A DNA stretch of 64,000 bases from Streptomyces sp. NBC_01267 (GTDB lineage Bacteria; Actinomycetota; Actinomycetes; Streptomycetales; Streptomycetaceae), in the NCBI RefSeq assembly GCF_036241575.1, contig NZ_CP108455.1:1874501-1938500 (forward strand), given 5' to 3'. The translations under genes and the position numbers were made by a program. This document shows positions 35,182-44,184 of this stretch, piece after piece. The notes beneath the pieces were generated by a model, which was not told the origin of the DNA, did not search any database, and worked only from the letters and a program-made list of their open reading frames with translations. Positions within the stretch are counted from its first letter, which is position 1. Each line of letters begins with the position of its first letter.

Positions 35182-35501
35182 CTGCTTCACTCCCGGGCTG
35201 GGGTCTCCCCGCCCTGAGGCAGGGGAAGTACGGACTGCTTGCCGACTCGTGCAACCGGCGGGGCCGCGGATTCATTCCGGGCCTGGCACTTCTCTTACGC
35301 GTTCATGCTCGCACACCCCCTCCGCGGAGTCACAGATCCGCGGGATCGGGGATACGTCACATCGACGAGATCGCCATCGTCAAGGTGACGTGAAGCAGTT
35401 ATGATAGATAACGTCATTTCGACGAGAAGCCTCCGGTGTCCGCACCGGTTCCTGGAGCGGCCACACGCCGCGCCGAACTTGGAAAAGAAAGGGTGCGTGT
35501 C
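35182..35501. other. 320-bp divergent regulatory region between erpA and nadA
   Basis: No gene is seen. It contains the nadA promoter region with repeated CGTCA elements (35354-35427). The part proximal to erpA (35182-35340) shows nothing distinctive beyond its ribosome site. Confidence 0.7.
35354..35427 (+). promoter_or_regulatory. nadA promoter with operator-like CGTCA repeats
   Basis: ACGTCACATCGACGAGA (35354-35370) recurs as ACGTCATTTCGACGAGA (35411-35427), 15 of 17 identical and 57 nt apart. Between them is CGTCAAGGTGACG (35378-35390), a 5-bp inverted repeat. TATGAT (35400-35405) fits a -10 box. The palindrome covers the -35 to -20 region and the second repeat covers the expected start site, so a repressor bound here would block transcription. 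The regulator is not in the window. Confidence 0.6.
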
Positions 35502-36683
35502 GTGACCACCGCCCAAACCCGTCAGGACCTCGATGTCCAGCCGTCGCCCCTCGCGCTGCTGCTGCTCGGCCGGGAGGCCGACCCGAAGAGCGAGCGTGGC
35601 GTGGAGTGCCCCGGCGACCTGCCGTCCCCGTCCGACCCGGACCTGGTGGAGCGCGCCCGCGCGGCCAAGGAGAAGCTCGGGGACAAGGTCTTCGTGCTCG
35701 GCCACCACTACCAGCGTGACGAGGTCATCCAGTTCGCCGACGTCACCGGCGACTCCTTCAAGCTCGCCCGCGACGCGGCCGACAGGCCGGAGGCCGAGTA
35801 CATCGTCTTCTGCGGTGTGCACTTCATGGCCGAGTCGGCGGACATCCTGACCTCCGCCGACCAGAAGGTGGTCCTCCCGGACCTCGCGGCCGGCTGCTCG
35901 ATGGCCGACATGGCCACGGCCGAGCAGGTCGCCGAGTGCTGGGACGTGCTGACCGACGCCGGTATCTCCGAGCGGGTCGTCCCCGTCTCGTACATGAACT
36001 CCTCCGCCGACATCAAGGCCTTCACCGGCCGGCACGGTGGCACGATCTGTACGTCGTCGAACGCGAAGCGGGCCCTGGAGTGGGCCTTCGAGCAGGGCGA
36101 GCAGGTGCTGTTCCTGCCCGACCAGCACCTGGGCCGGAACACCGCGGTCCGGGACCTGGGGATGTCGCTCGACGACTGCGTCCTCTACAACCCGCACAAG
36201 CCGAACGGCGGCCTGACCGTCGAGCAGCTGCGCAACGCCAAGATGATCCTCTGGCGCGGGCACTGCTCGGTGCACGGGCGCTTCTCGCTGGACTCGGTCA
36301 ACGACGTACGTGAGCGGATACCCGGTGTACGGGTGCTGGTCCACCCCGAGTGCAAGCACGAGGTCGTGTCGGCGGCGGACGAGGTCGGCTCGACGGAGTA
36401 CATCATCAAGGCCCTCGACGCGGCGCCCGCCGGTTCGAAGTGGGCGATCGGGACCGAGCTGAACCTGGTCCGGCGGGTGGCGAACGCCCACCCGGACAAG
36501 GAGATCGTCTTCCTCGACAAGACGGTCTGCTTCTGCTCGACGATGAACCGGATCGATCTGCCGCATCTGGTGTGGACGCTGGAGTCGCTGGCCGAGGGGA
36601 ACCTCGTGAACCGGATCGAGGTCGATCCGGAGACGGAGAAGTACGCGAAGCTGGCGCTGGAGCGGATGCTGGCGCTGCCGTAG
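35502..36683 (+). CDS. nadA: quinolinate synthase
   Basis: 393 aa. It condenses iminoaspartate with dihydroxyacetone phosphate to quinolinate in NAD synthesis, using an oxygen-sensitive 4Fe-4S cluster. Family motifs include LGHHYQRDEVIQFAD, TGDSFKLAR, FCGVHFMAE, a Cys in LHRGHCSVHGRF-like (LWRGHCSVHGRF), HPECKHEV, and the C-terminal CFCSTMNR. GTG start; GTG at 35493 in the same frame is possible. nadB and nadC are not in the window. Confidence 0.95.
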   Translation: MTTAQTRQDLDVQPSPLALLLLGREADPKSERGVECPGDLPSPSDPDLVERARAAKEKLGDKVFVLGHHYQRDEVIQFADVTGDSFKLARDAADRPEAEYIVFCGVHFMAESADILTSADQKVVLPDLAAGCSMADMATAEQVAECWDVLTDAGISERVVPVSYMNSSADIKAFTGRHGGTICTSSNAKRALEWAFEQGEQVLFLPDQHLGRNTAVRDLGMSLDDCVLYNPHKPNGGLTVEQLRNAKMILWRGHCSVHGRFSLDSVNDVRERIPGVRVLVHPECKHEVVSAADEVGSTEYIIKALDAAPAGSKWAIGTELNLVRRVANAHPDKEIVFLDKTVCFCSTMNRIDLPHLVWTLESLAEGNLVNRIEVDPETEKYAKLALERMLALP

Positions 36684-36713
36684 CGCTCCCGGCACTTTCC
36701 CCGCCCGGGACGC

Positions 36714-36754
36714 ACCGCGGCCCCCGCACCGGATTCCGGTGCGGGGGCCGCGGT
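36714..36754. terminator. 19-bp perfect bidirectional terminator
   Basis: Arms 36714-36732 and 36736-36754 are fully complementary with a 3-nt loop, between the convergent nadA and RND pump genes. Confidence 0.9.
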
Positions 36755-36765
36755 CGTGCGAGATG

Positions 36766-39700
36766 TCAGACGTTCACCGGCTCCGGCTCGTCCGAGGACG
36801 TGTCGGCGCCGGACCGGGGCTGCGCCCCGCCCTTCTGGGCCCGCTTCAGTTCCTTCTTCTTCGCCCGGCGCTCCTTGCGGAGCTCCACCATCGCGTAGAG
36901 GGTCGGCACCAGCAGCAGCGTCAGCAGCGTCGACGTGATCAGACCGCCGATCACCACCACGGCCAGCGGCTGCGAGATGAAGCCGCCCTCACCGGTGACG
37001 CCGAGCGCCATCGGGAGCAGCGCGAAGATGGTCGCCAGCGCGGTCATCAGGATCGGCCGCAGACGGTGCCTGCCGCCCTCCACGACCGCTTCGACCACGC
37101 CGAGACCACGCGACCTGTACTGGTTGATCAGGTCGATCAGCACGATCGCGTTGGTGACCACGATGCCGATGAGCATCAGCATGCCGATCATCGCCGGGAC
37201 GCCCATCGGGGTGCCGGTGACGATCAGCAGGCCGAGCGCTCCGGTCGCCGCGAACGGGATCGAGACCAGCAGGATCAGCGGCTGGACCAGCGAGCGGAAC
37301 GTCGCGACCAGGAGCATGAAGACGATCGCGATGGCCGCCAGCATGGCCAGCGCCAGGTTCTTGAACGCGCTGCTCTGGTCGGACGAGACGCCGCCGATCT
37401 CGACGGTCGCGCCGCTGGGCAGCGCCTTCTTGACGTCGTTGATCTTGGTCTGCAGCGCGGTGGTGACCGCGCCCGTGTTGTCACCGGTCGGCTTCGCCGT
37501 GATCGTCGCGGCGCGGGCGCCGTCGATCCGGGTCATCGAGACCGGGCCGGGGACCAGCTTCACCGTGGCGATGTCGCCGAGCTTGGCCGGGCCCAGGTCG
37601 AGGTTCTTCAGCTGGGCCAGGGTGGTGGCCGGGTGCGCCGCCTTCACGACGACGTCCCGCTCGGTGTCGTCCAGGATCGCCTTGCCCGACGTGGTGCCCT
37701 TGACCGCCTGGCCGACGGCCGCGCCCAGCGTCGTCTCGTTGAAGCCCGCGGCAGCCGCCTTGTCGTTGGCCTTCACGGAGATCCGCGGCACGCTCTGCGC
37801 CAGGTCGCTCTGTACGTCCTTGACGTCGTCGAGCTCGGCGACAGCGGCCCGTACCTGCTCGGCCGCCTTCTTGAGGGTGTCGCCGTCGCCCGCCTTCACG
37901 ACGACGCTCAGGTCCTGGCTGCCGAAGCCGCCGCCACTGCCGACACTGGTGTCGCCGATGCCGTGGAGCTTGGCCAGGCCCTTCTCGATCCGGTCCTGGG
38001 TTGCGTCGTAGTCGGAGGCCTTCTTCAGGGTCACCTGGTACGAGGCCTGGTTGGCGCCCGTGCCACCGCCGAACGCGGCGGCGAAGCCGGAGGAGCCGAC
38101 CGTGACCTGGTAGTCCTTGATGGTGTCGACGCCGTCGAGCAGCTTCTCGACCTTCTTGGCCGCGGTGTTCGCGGCCTCCAGGCTGGTGCCCGGGGTGAGC
38201 TTCTGGGTGAGCGACATGGTGTCCTGCTCGCCCTGGTCGAAGAAGTTGGTCTTGAGCAGCGGTGCCATGCCGAAGGTGGCCACGAGGACCACGGCGGCGA
38301 TGATCAGGCTGGTGACCCGGCGCCGGGTCGCGAACTGGAGCACCGGGACGTAGAAGCGCTGGAGACGGCTGCGCTCCTCCTCCGCCTCGGCCGCGCGGCG
38401 CAGCTCCTCCGGGTCCACACCCTCCGAGCCCTTCGGGGCGCGCAGGAACCAGTACGAGAAGACCGGGACCACGGTCAGCGACACCAGCAGCGAGGCGAGC
38501 AGCGCCGCCGTGACCGTGATGGAGAACGAGCCGAAGAGCTGGCCGACCATGCCGCCGACGAGGCCGATCGGCAGGAAGACCGCGACGGTGGTGAGGGTCG
38601 AGGACGTGACCGCTCCGGCGACCTCCTTCACCGCGGCGATGATCGCCGCCTGGCGCTCCTCGCCGTAGCTCAGATGCCGCTTGATGTTCTCCAGGACGAC
38701 GATCGAGTCGTCGACGACGCGGCCGATCGCGATGGTCAGCGCGCCGAGGGTGAGCATGTTGAGCGAGAGGTTGTCGGTCCACAGCACGATCAGCGCGAGG
38801 AGCACCGAGAGCGGGATCGAGAGCGCCGTGACCAGCGTCGAGCGCAGCGACCTCAGGAAGAGCAGGATGACGATCACGGCGAAGAGCAGGCCGAGCGCGC
38901 CCTCGGTGGTGAGGCCGTTGATCGACTTGGAGACGGAGGGTCCCTGGTCGAAGGCGACCGTCAGGTCACTGCCGGAGCCGAGGGTCTTGCGCAGGTCGGG
39001 GAGCTTGTCCTTGACCGCGTCGGAGATGCCCACGGCGCTGCCGTCCTGGCCCATCGTCATGGCGATGGAGAGGCTGGGCTTGCCGTTCGTACGGGTGATG
39101 GAGGTCGCGGTGGCGGGCTGCTCCTGGACCTTGGCGATGTCGCCGAGCCGGACCGGCTTGGTCGGCTTGCCCATCGAGGACATGCCGGTGACGCGCAGGT
39201 CCTGGATCTGGTTCAGCGAGGTGTAGCCGCCGCCGACCTGGACCGTGCGGCTCTTGCCGTCCTCGGAGAACGAACCGGCCGGGAGCGTGGCGCCGCCCGC
39301 CTGGAGGGCCTGGCTGAGCGAGGCGGGGGTGAGTCCCGCGGCGGCCAGCTTCGCGCTGTCGGGGGTGACGGTGACCTGGAGGTCCTGCACGCCGTCGACG
39401 CTGACCTGGCCGACGCCGTCGATGTTCTGGAGGACCGGGACAACCGAGCGGTCGAGCTGGTCGGACAGCGCCTGCTGGTCCTTGTCGGAGGTGACCGAGA
39501 GCACGACGGTCGGGATGTCGTCCGTCGATCCGGCCACGACCTGCGGGTCGACGGAGTCGGGGATGTTGACCCGGGCGCGGTTCACGGCCTGCTGGACGTC
39601 GGCGACGAGCTGCTTGGTGCCGTTGCCGTACTCGAACTGGGCCATGATCACGGCGTTGCCCTCACTCGCCGTGGAGGTGACGCCCTTGATGCCGTCGACA

Positions 39701-39921
39701 GCCTTGATGGTGTCTTCGAGCGGTTCTACGACCTGCTTCTCGACCACATCCGGGGACGCACCCTGGTACGGAGCGAGAACCGACACCATCGGCAGTTCGA
39801 TGGTGGGCAACAGCTGCTGCTTGAGCTGCGGGATCGCTATCGCACCGAAGACGACGGCGACGATCGATATCAGCCCGATCAGGGCCCGTTGCGCGAGGCT
39901 GAATCTGGACAGCCAGGACAT
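36766..39921 (-). CDS. RND efflux transporter (AcrB/HAE1-type)
   Basis: 1051 aa, the full length of an RND permease. It has helix 1 near the N-terminus (RALIGLISIVAVVFG), two large extracytoplasmic domains and two groups of membrane helices, with the ALSIPLSVLLALIVLW and RVVDDSIVVLENIKRH segments in the helix 4 region that carry proton-relay Asp residues. In Gram-positives no outer-membrane channel exists, so substrate exit differs; lipids or drugs are candidates. The immediately upstream two-component system may control it. The C-terminal tail is charged and low-complexity. Confidence 0.93.
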   Translation of the reverse strand: MSWLSRFSLAQRALIGLISIVAVVFGAIAIPQLKQQLLPTIELPMVSVLAPYQGASPDVVEKQVVEPLEDTIKAVDGIKGVTSTASEGNAVIMAQFEYGNGTKQLVADVQQAVNRARVNIPDSVDPQVVAGSTDDIPTVVLSVTSDKDQQALSDQLDRSVVPVLQNIDGVGQVSVDGVQDLQVTVTPDSAKLAAAGLTPASLSQALQAGGATLPAGSFSEDGKSRTVQVGGGYTSLNQIQDLRVTGMSSMGKPTKPVRLGDIAKVQEQPATATSITRTNGKPSLSIAMTMGQDGSAVGISDAVKDKLPDLRKTLGSGSDLTVAFDQGPSVSKSINGLTTEGALGLLFAVIVILLFLRSLRSTLVTALSIPLSVLLALIVLWTDNLSLNMLTLGALTIAIGRVVDDSIVVLENIKRHLSYGEERQAAIIAAVKEVAGAVTSSTLTTVAVFLPIGLVGGMVGQLFGSFSITVTAALLASLLVSLTVVPVFSYWFLRAPKGSEGVDPEELRRAAEAEEERSRLQRFYVPVLQFATRRRVTSLIIAAVVLVATFGMAPLLKTNFFDQGEQDTMSLTQKLTPGTSLEAANTAAKKVEKLLDGVDTIKDYQVTVGSSGFAAAFGGGTGANQASYQVTLKKASDYDATQDRIEKGLAKLHGIGDTSVGSGGGFGSQDLSVVVKAGDGDTLKKAAEQVRAAVAELDDVKDVQSDLAQSVPRISVKANDKAAAAGFNETTLGAAVGQAVKGTTSGKAILDDTERDVVVKAAHPATTLAQLKNLDLGPAKLGDIATVKLVPGPVSMTRIDGARAATITAKPTGDNTGAVTTALQTKINDVKKALPSGATVEIGGVSSDQSSAFKNLALAMLAAIAIVFMLLVATFRSLVQPLILLVSIPFAATGALGLLIVTGTPMGVPAMIGMLMLIGIVVTNAIVLIDLINQYRSRGLGVVEAVVEGGRHRLRPILMTALATIFALLPMALGVTGEGGFISQPLAVVVIGGLITSTLLTLLLVPTLYAMVELRKERRAKKKELKRAQKGGAQPRSGADTSSDEPEPVNV

Positions 39922-39961
39922 GGGGTCTCTCTTCTGTGGCGTGCGAGGCAGGTGTGACTGG

Positions 39962-39996
39962 AGGTATGGGTGGGCACGAATGACCCACCTATACCT
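39962..39996. promoter_or_regulatory. 35-bp inverted repeat between the two-component system and RND pump
   Basis: 13-bp arms (39962-39974 and 39984-39996) match at 12 of 13, with a 9-nt centre, 40 nt before the pump start and 82 nt after the regulator stop. It may be an operator for the pump, or a terminator of the regulator operon. Confidence 0.5.
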
Positions 39997-40077
39997 TCAG
40001 CCATCCGGGGGCCCCGACGCGTCGCTCCCAGGTGCCTTCCCTTATGCGACGCATACCGCAGCTGGAGTAGGCCGCCG

Positions 40078-40761
40078 CTACGCCCTTGGGTGGACCAGGC
40101 CCGATTCGTAGGCGATTACCACCAATTGAGCCCGGTCGCGGGCGCCGAGTTTCGCCATCGCCCGGTTCACATGGGTCTTGACGGTGAGCGGGCTGACGAC
40201 CAGCAGTTCGGCGATCTCGTCGTTGGAATGGCCGCCGCCGACCTGGACCAGCACCTGCCGCTCGCGGACGGTGAGGGCGGCGAGCCGTTCCGCGTACGCC
40301 TCGGGGTCCGCGGCTCCGTCCGCACTGCCGCCCTGGGCGAGGAACCGCGCGATGAGCCCCTTGGTGGCCACCGGGGACAGCAGGGCCTCACCGGCCGCGG
40401 CGACCCGGATCGCGTTGAGCAGTTCCTCCGGCTCGGCGCCCTTGCCGAGGAAGCCGGAGGCGCCCGCGCGCAGCGACTGCACGACGTACTCGTCCACCTC
40501 GAAGGTGGTGAGCATCACCACGTGCACGGCGGCGAGTTCCGGATCGGCGCTGATCATGCGGGTGGCCGCGAGGCCGTCCGTACCGGGCATCCGGATGTCC
40601 ATCAGGACGACATCGGCGGCCTCGGAGCGGGCGAGGGCCACCGCCTGAGCGCCGTCCGCCGCCTCCCCGACGACCTCCATGTCGGGCTCCGAGTCCACCA
40701 GCACCCGGAACGCGCTGCGCAGCAGCGCCTGGTCGTCGGCGAGCAATACCCTGATCGTCAT
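40078..40761 (-). CDS. NarL/LuxR-family response regulator
   Basis: 227 aa. The receiver domain (1-120) has the acidic pair in LLADDQ, phospho-acceptor Asp55 (VVLMDIRMPG) and Lys105 (LGKGAEP). The C-terminal LuxR helix-turn-helix (about 155-220) has LTVRERQVLVQVGGGHSNDEIAELL and VKTHVNRAMAKLGARDRAQLV. It overlaps the sensor kinase gene by 4 nt. The likely target is the adjacent RND pump. Confidence 0.95.
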   Translation of the reverse strand: MTIRVLLADDQALLRSAFRVLVDSEPDMEVVGEAADGAQAVALARSEAADVVLMDIRMPGTDGLAATRMISADPELAAVHVVMLTTFEVDEYVVQSLRAGASGFLGKGAEPEELLNAIRVAAAGEALLSPVATKGLIARFLAQGGSADGAADPEAYAERLAALTVRERQVLVQVGGGHSNDEIAELLVVSPLTVKTHVNRAMAKLGARDRAQLVVIAYESGLVHPRA

Positions 40762-42020
40762 GCGTCCTCCCCTGCGCCGGCGTTGACCGGCAGTATCGCC
40801 TGGACGCGGAAGCCGCCGCCGTAGCGGGGGCCCGCCGTGCAGGAACCGCGCAGGGCGGCGGCCCGCTCCCGCATGCCGATCAGACCGTGGCCGCCGCCGT
40901 CGGCGGCCGTGCCGGGCGCGGTGTCCTCCGGCCGGGACGCGGGACCCTGGCCCACGCCGTTGTCGAGGACGGTGACCTCGACCGCCGGTCCGACGCGCAC
41001 CACGCTGACCTCGGCCTTCGCCCCGGGGCCCGCGTGCTTGCGCACATTGGTCAGCGCCTCCTGGATGATCCGGTACGCGGCGAGGTCGACGGCTGCGGGC
41101 ATGCCCGCCTCTTCGTGGTTGCAGGCCACCTCCACGGGCAGCCCCGCGTTGCGGAAGGTGCCGACCAGTTCGTCGAGCACCGCGAGGCCGGGGGCCGGTT
41201 CGGTGGGCGCCTCGGGGTCGCCGGACTGGCGCAACAGGCCGACGGTGGCACGCAGTTCGTTCAGTGCGGAGCGGCTGGCCTCCCGTACGTGCGCGAGCGC
41301 CTCCTTGGCCTGGTCGGGGCGTTTGTCCATGACGTGGGCGGCCACCCCTGCCTGCACGTTGACCAGGGCGATGTGGTGGGCGACGACGTCGTGCAGGTCG
41401 CGGGCGATCCGCAGCCGCTCCTCGGCGACCCGGCGGCGGGCCTCCTCGTCACGGGTGCGTTCGGCCCGCTCGGCCCTCTCCCGTATGGCATCGACGAAGG
41501 CACGGCGGCTGCGTACGGCGTCCCCCGCGGCCGAGGCCATTCCGGTCCACGCGAAGATTCCCAGGTTCTCCTGGGAGTACCAGGGGGTCTCGCTGAAGCA
41601 CATCGCCGTCCCGGTGAGTACGGCCATGGTGACCAGCCCGACCCGCCAGGTGGTCGGGCGGTCGGTGCGGGCGGCGACCGTGCAGAGCGCGATGACCGCG
41701 CTCATCGCCACCAGGGTCGGCGGTTCACCGGAGATCAACTGGACCGCGGTGACCCCGCAGGTGACGGCGAGTACGGCCATCGGGGTGCGGCGGCGCAGGA
41801 CCAGGGCCGCGGCGCCCACGCCCATCAGGACGAAGGTGTGGAACTGGGGGCTCCGGTGGCCGAAGGCCGGCCCTTCGGAGCCGCCGGTGTGGGCGAACGA
41901 ACCGGCGACCATGCAGACCAGCGCGCCCAGCGCCAGGCCCGCGTCGAACGCCAGCGGGTGGGCGCGCAGCCAGACGGCGGCCCTGGCATAGCCGGTACCG
42001 GCTCTCGACGGAGAAGACAC
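40758..42020 (-). CDS. NarX/DesK-type sensor histidine kinase
   Basis: 420 aa. About six membrane helices (about 22-170) are followed by a HisKA_3 domain with the phospho-accepting His in ARDLHDVVAHHIALV, and an HATPase_c domain with the DNGVGQG and GGHGLIGMRERA boxes. It has no large sensory domain, so it probably senses within the membrane. The GTG start is supported by a TACCGT box (42029-42034, minus strand) 8 nt upstream; a TTG 9 nt upstream is the alternative. Confidence 0.93.
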   Translation of the reverse strand: MSSPSRAGTGYARAAVWLRAHPLAFDAGLALGALVCMVAGSFAHTGGSEGPAFGHRSPQFHTFVLMGVGAAALVLRRRTPMAVLAVTCGVTAVQLISGEPPTLVAMSAVIALCTVAARTDRPTTWRVGLVTMAVLTGTAMCFSETPWYSQENLGIFAWTGMASAAGDAVRSRRAFVDAIRERAERAERTRDEEARRRVAEERLRIARDLHDVVAHHIALVNVQAGVAAHVMDKRPDQAKEALAHVREASRSALNELRATVGLLRQSGDPEAPTEPAPGLAVLDELVGTFRNAGLPVEVACNHEEAGMPAAVDLAAYRIIQEALTNVRKHAGPGAKAEVSVVRVGPAVEVTVLDNGVGQGPASRPEDTAPGTAADGGGHGLIGMRERAAALRGSCTAGPRYGGGFRVQAILPVNAGAGEDA

Positions 42021-42105
42021 GTGGAACAACGGTACGGCGTGCCGCGCCGTGGTCGTACCGACCGGCGGACATGCACGGCCCCGGCACGGGCTCCGGGAAC
42101 AGCGA

Positions 42106-42140
42106 CGGCGCCCCGCCCCCGGAAGGGGTGCGGAGCGCCG
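42106..42140 (-). terminator. terminator of pspA-pspAA
   Basis: An imperfect hairpin of about 14-15 bp (CGGCG...CGCCG ends, two mismatches, GGAA in the loop), 35 nt past the PspAA stop. Confidence 0.6.
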
Positions 42141-42174
42141 TACGGCCGGAAACAGCGCCGGAGCCGGGAACGGT

Positions 42175-42453
42175 TCAGCCCGGGATCAGACCGTCGTCGT
42201 TCAGCATCTCCCTGACGTCCGCCAGCGTGGCCTCGGCGGGCGGCAGGATCAGCTCCGAGGGAGCCAGCGAGTCGTCCGGCAGCGGGGAACCGAGCTCCCG
42301 CACCTTGTCGAGCAGGGCGTGGAGCGTGCGCCGGAAGCCGGCTTCGTCGCCACTCTGCACTTCGACGAGGAGCTCGTCGTCCAGCTTGTTGAGCTCGGTG
42401 AGGTGGCTGTCGGCCAGCTCCATCTGGCCTTCACCCATGATCCGTACGATCAT
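42175..42453 (-). CDS. pspAA: PspA-associated protein PspAA
   Basis: 92 aa soluble protein beginning MIVRIMGEGQMELADSHL, the family pattern of PspAA, with an acidic C-terminus. It follows pspA after 9 nt, as in many actinobacteria and archaea. It is thought to form a complex with PspA in the membrane stress response. Confidence 0.9.
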   Translation of the reverse strand: MIVRIMGEGQMELADSHLTELNKLDDELLVEVQSGDEAGFRRTLHALLDKVRELGSPLPDDSLAPSELILPPAEATLADVREMLNDDGLIPG

Positions 42454-42462
42454 GACGCTTCC

Positions 42463-43239
42463 CTACTGCTTGTCCAGATTCGGATGGGGCCGGTCCTGCG
42501 GCTCGCCGCCTTCGATGGCCTGCTTCGACGACGATCCGCCGGCCAGCTCGGCCTTCATGCGCTGCAGTTCCAGTTCCACATCCGTACCACCGGAGATCCG
42601 GTCCAGCTCGGCGGAGATGTCGTCCTTCCCCATGCCGGACTGGTCGTCCAGCGCGCCCGAGGCGAGCAGCTCGTCGATCGCACCGGCCCTGGCCTGCAGC
42701 TGGGCGGTCTTGTCCTCGGCCCGTGCGATGGCCTGGCCGACGTCGCCCATCTCCTCGGAGATACCCGAGAAGGATTCGGCGATCCGGGTCTGCGCCTGGG
42801 CCGCCGTGTAGGTGGCCTTGATGGTCTCCTTCTTCGTACGGAAGGCATCGACCTTGGCCTGCAGACGCTGGGCGGCGAGAGTGAGCTTCTCCTCCTCGCC
42901 CTGCAGCGTCTGGTGCTGCGTCTCCAGGTCCGTGACCTGCTGCTGCAGCGCGGCACGCCGCGACAGCGCTTCGCGGGCCAGGTCCTCACGACCCAGCGCG
43001 AGCGCCTTGCGCCCCTGGTCCTCCAGCTTGGAGGACTGACCCTGCAGCTGGTTCAGCTGCAGTTCGAGACGCTTGCGCGAGGTCGCCACGTCGGCGACCC
43101 CACGGCGTACCTTCTGAAGCAGTTCGAGCTGCTTCTGGTACGAGTAATCGAGGGTCTCGCGCGGATCCTCGGCCCGGTCCAGGGCCTTGTTGGCCTTCGC
43201 GCGGAAGATCATCCCCATACGCTTCATGACACCGCTCAT
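42463..43239 (-). CDS. pspA: phage-shock/membrane-stress protein PspA (IM30 family)
   Basis: 258 aa, almost wholly helical coiled coil, with the N-terminal amphipathic helix KRMGMIFRAKANKALDRAEDP that binds stressed membranes. ESCRT-III-like proteins of this family form rods or rings on the inner face of the membrane. The ATG is chosen at MSGVMKRMG; the frame is open upstream without similarity. Its proximity to a sensor kinase and pump suggests an envelope-stress neighbourhood. Confidence 0.95.
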   Translation of the reverse strand: MSGVMKRMGMIFRAKANKALDRAEDPRETLDYSYQKQLELLQKVRRGVADVATSRKRLELQLNQLQGQSSKLEDQGRKALALGREDLAREALSRRAALQQQVTDLETQHQTLQGEEEKLTLAAQRLQAKVDAFRTKKETIKATYTAAQAQTRIAESFSGISEEMGDVGQAIARAEDKTAQLQARAGAIDELLASGALDDQSGMGKDDISAELDRISGGTDVELELQRMKAELAGGSSSKQAIEGGEPQDRPHPNLDKQ

Positions 43240-43587
43240 GGGCTTCGCGCGCCCCCTTCTGACGGACTTCAGCTCCAGCACTTGAACCCACACTACGGGG
43301 CCTACATCCATTACCGCACTGTTCGGGACCGGATGCGCTCCTCCTCCAGGACGACCTGCGCCTGATCCGCTCCGGCGTAGGGAGTAGGTGGTTCCAGGGG
43401 AACGTCGGGGAACTACGGAAAAATCCATATGGATCCGGGAGATTTCAGGGGAATTCGAGAGAACTCCCGGGCATCCGGGATTCCCGGGGATCGCAGGAAT
43501 CCCGGGAATCCCGGAGTGGGCGACCGTTGCCGGATCGTTCCCCCTCGGTTCTGGACCCCCGCACGCCACCCCGTACCCTTGGGTTTT
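43240..43587. other. 348-bp divergent region between pspA and the DUF3043 gene
   Basis: No gene is seen. Between about 43380 and 43520 the sequence is unlike its surroundings: purine-rich, lower in GC, with repeated GGAATCCCGGG-type words and a 15-bp perfect hairpin (43474-43515). It should hold both promoters. Confidence 0.7.
43474..43515. repeat. 15-bp inverted repeat built from CCGGGATTCCCGGG words
   Basis: CCGGGATTCCCGGG (43475-43488) and its complement (43501-43514), plus one further pair, flank 12 nt. Each arm is itself nearly palindromic, so the site looks like two adjacent dyads. It lies about 60 nt before the -10 box of the DUF3043 gene. Confidence 0.7.
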
Positions 43588-44184
43588 GTGTTCCGAAGCC
43601 GCGCCAATGAAGAGAAGGCCCGCACCTCCAAGGTGACGACGGACCTCTCCAAGCAGTCCCGCGACCCGCAGGCCCCCAAAGGTCGCCCCACCCCCAAGCG
43701 GAGTGAGGCGCAGTCCCAGCGACGCCGCGCGGTCACTCCGACGACCGACCGCAAGGAGGCTGCCAAGCGCCAGCGTGACGCCCGCCGTGCGGACATGGCC
43801 AAGCAGCGGGAAGCCCTCGCCAGTGGCGACGAGCGCTACCTGCCGGCCCGCGACAAGGGCCGCGCCCGCCGCTTCGCCCGGGACTACGTCGACTCCCGCT
43901 GGTGCCTGGCCGAGTTCTTCCTGCCGCTCGCCGTGATCATCCTGGTGCTCAGCGTCATCCAGGTACCGGGCATCCAGAGCATCGCGCTGCTCCTCTGGCT
44001 CGTGGTGATCGTGCTGATCGTCATCGACTCGATCGGTGTCTGGTTCCGCCTGAAGAAGCAGCTGAACGAGCGCTTCCCGGACGAGCCGAAGCGCGGCGCC
44101 GTCGCCTACGGCCTGATGCGTACGCTCCAGATGCGCCGGATGCGTCTGCCGAAGCCGCAGGTCAAGCGCGGAGAACGGCCCTGA
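43588..44184 (+). CDS. DUF3043 membrane protein
   Basis: 198 aa. The Arg/Lys-rich N-terminal third (about 1-95) is followed by two membrane helices (about 109-150) and a basic C-terminus. I recognise it as the actinobacterial DUF3043 type, function unknown. The GTG lies 8 nt after a TACCCT box (43574-43579) with no Shine-Dalgarno, so it is probably leaderless. Its end overlaps the methyltransferase start. Confidence 0.88.
   Translation: MFRSRANEEKARTSKVTTDLSKQSRDPQAPKGRPTPKRSEAQSQRRRAVTPTTDRKEAAKRQRDARRADMAKQREALASGDERYLPARDKGRARRFARDYVDSRWCLAEFFLPLAVIILVLSVIQVPGIQSIALLLWLVVIVLIVIDSIGVWFRLKKQLNERFPDEPKRGAVAYGLMRTLQMRRMRLPKPQVKRGERP

Noticed and set aside
36739..39957. 1072-codon open frame on the plus strand across the RND gene
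   Set aside because: It is the antisense shadow of the RND transporter; its translation is Arg/Asp/Glu-rich low complexity without motifs, as expected from GC-rich codon bias.
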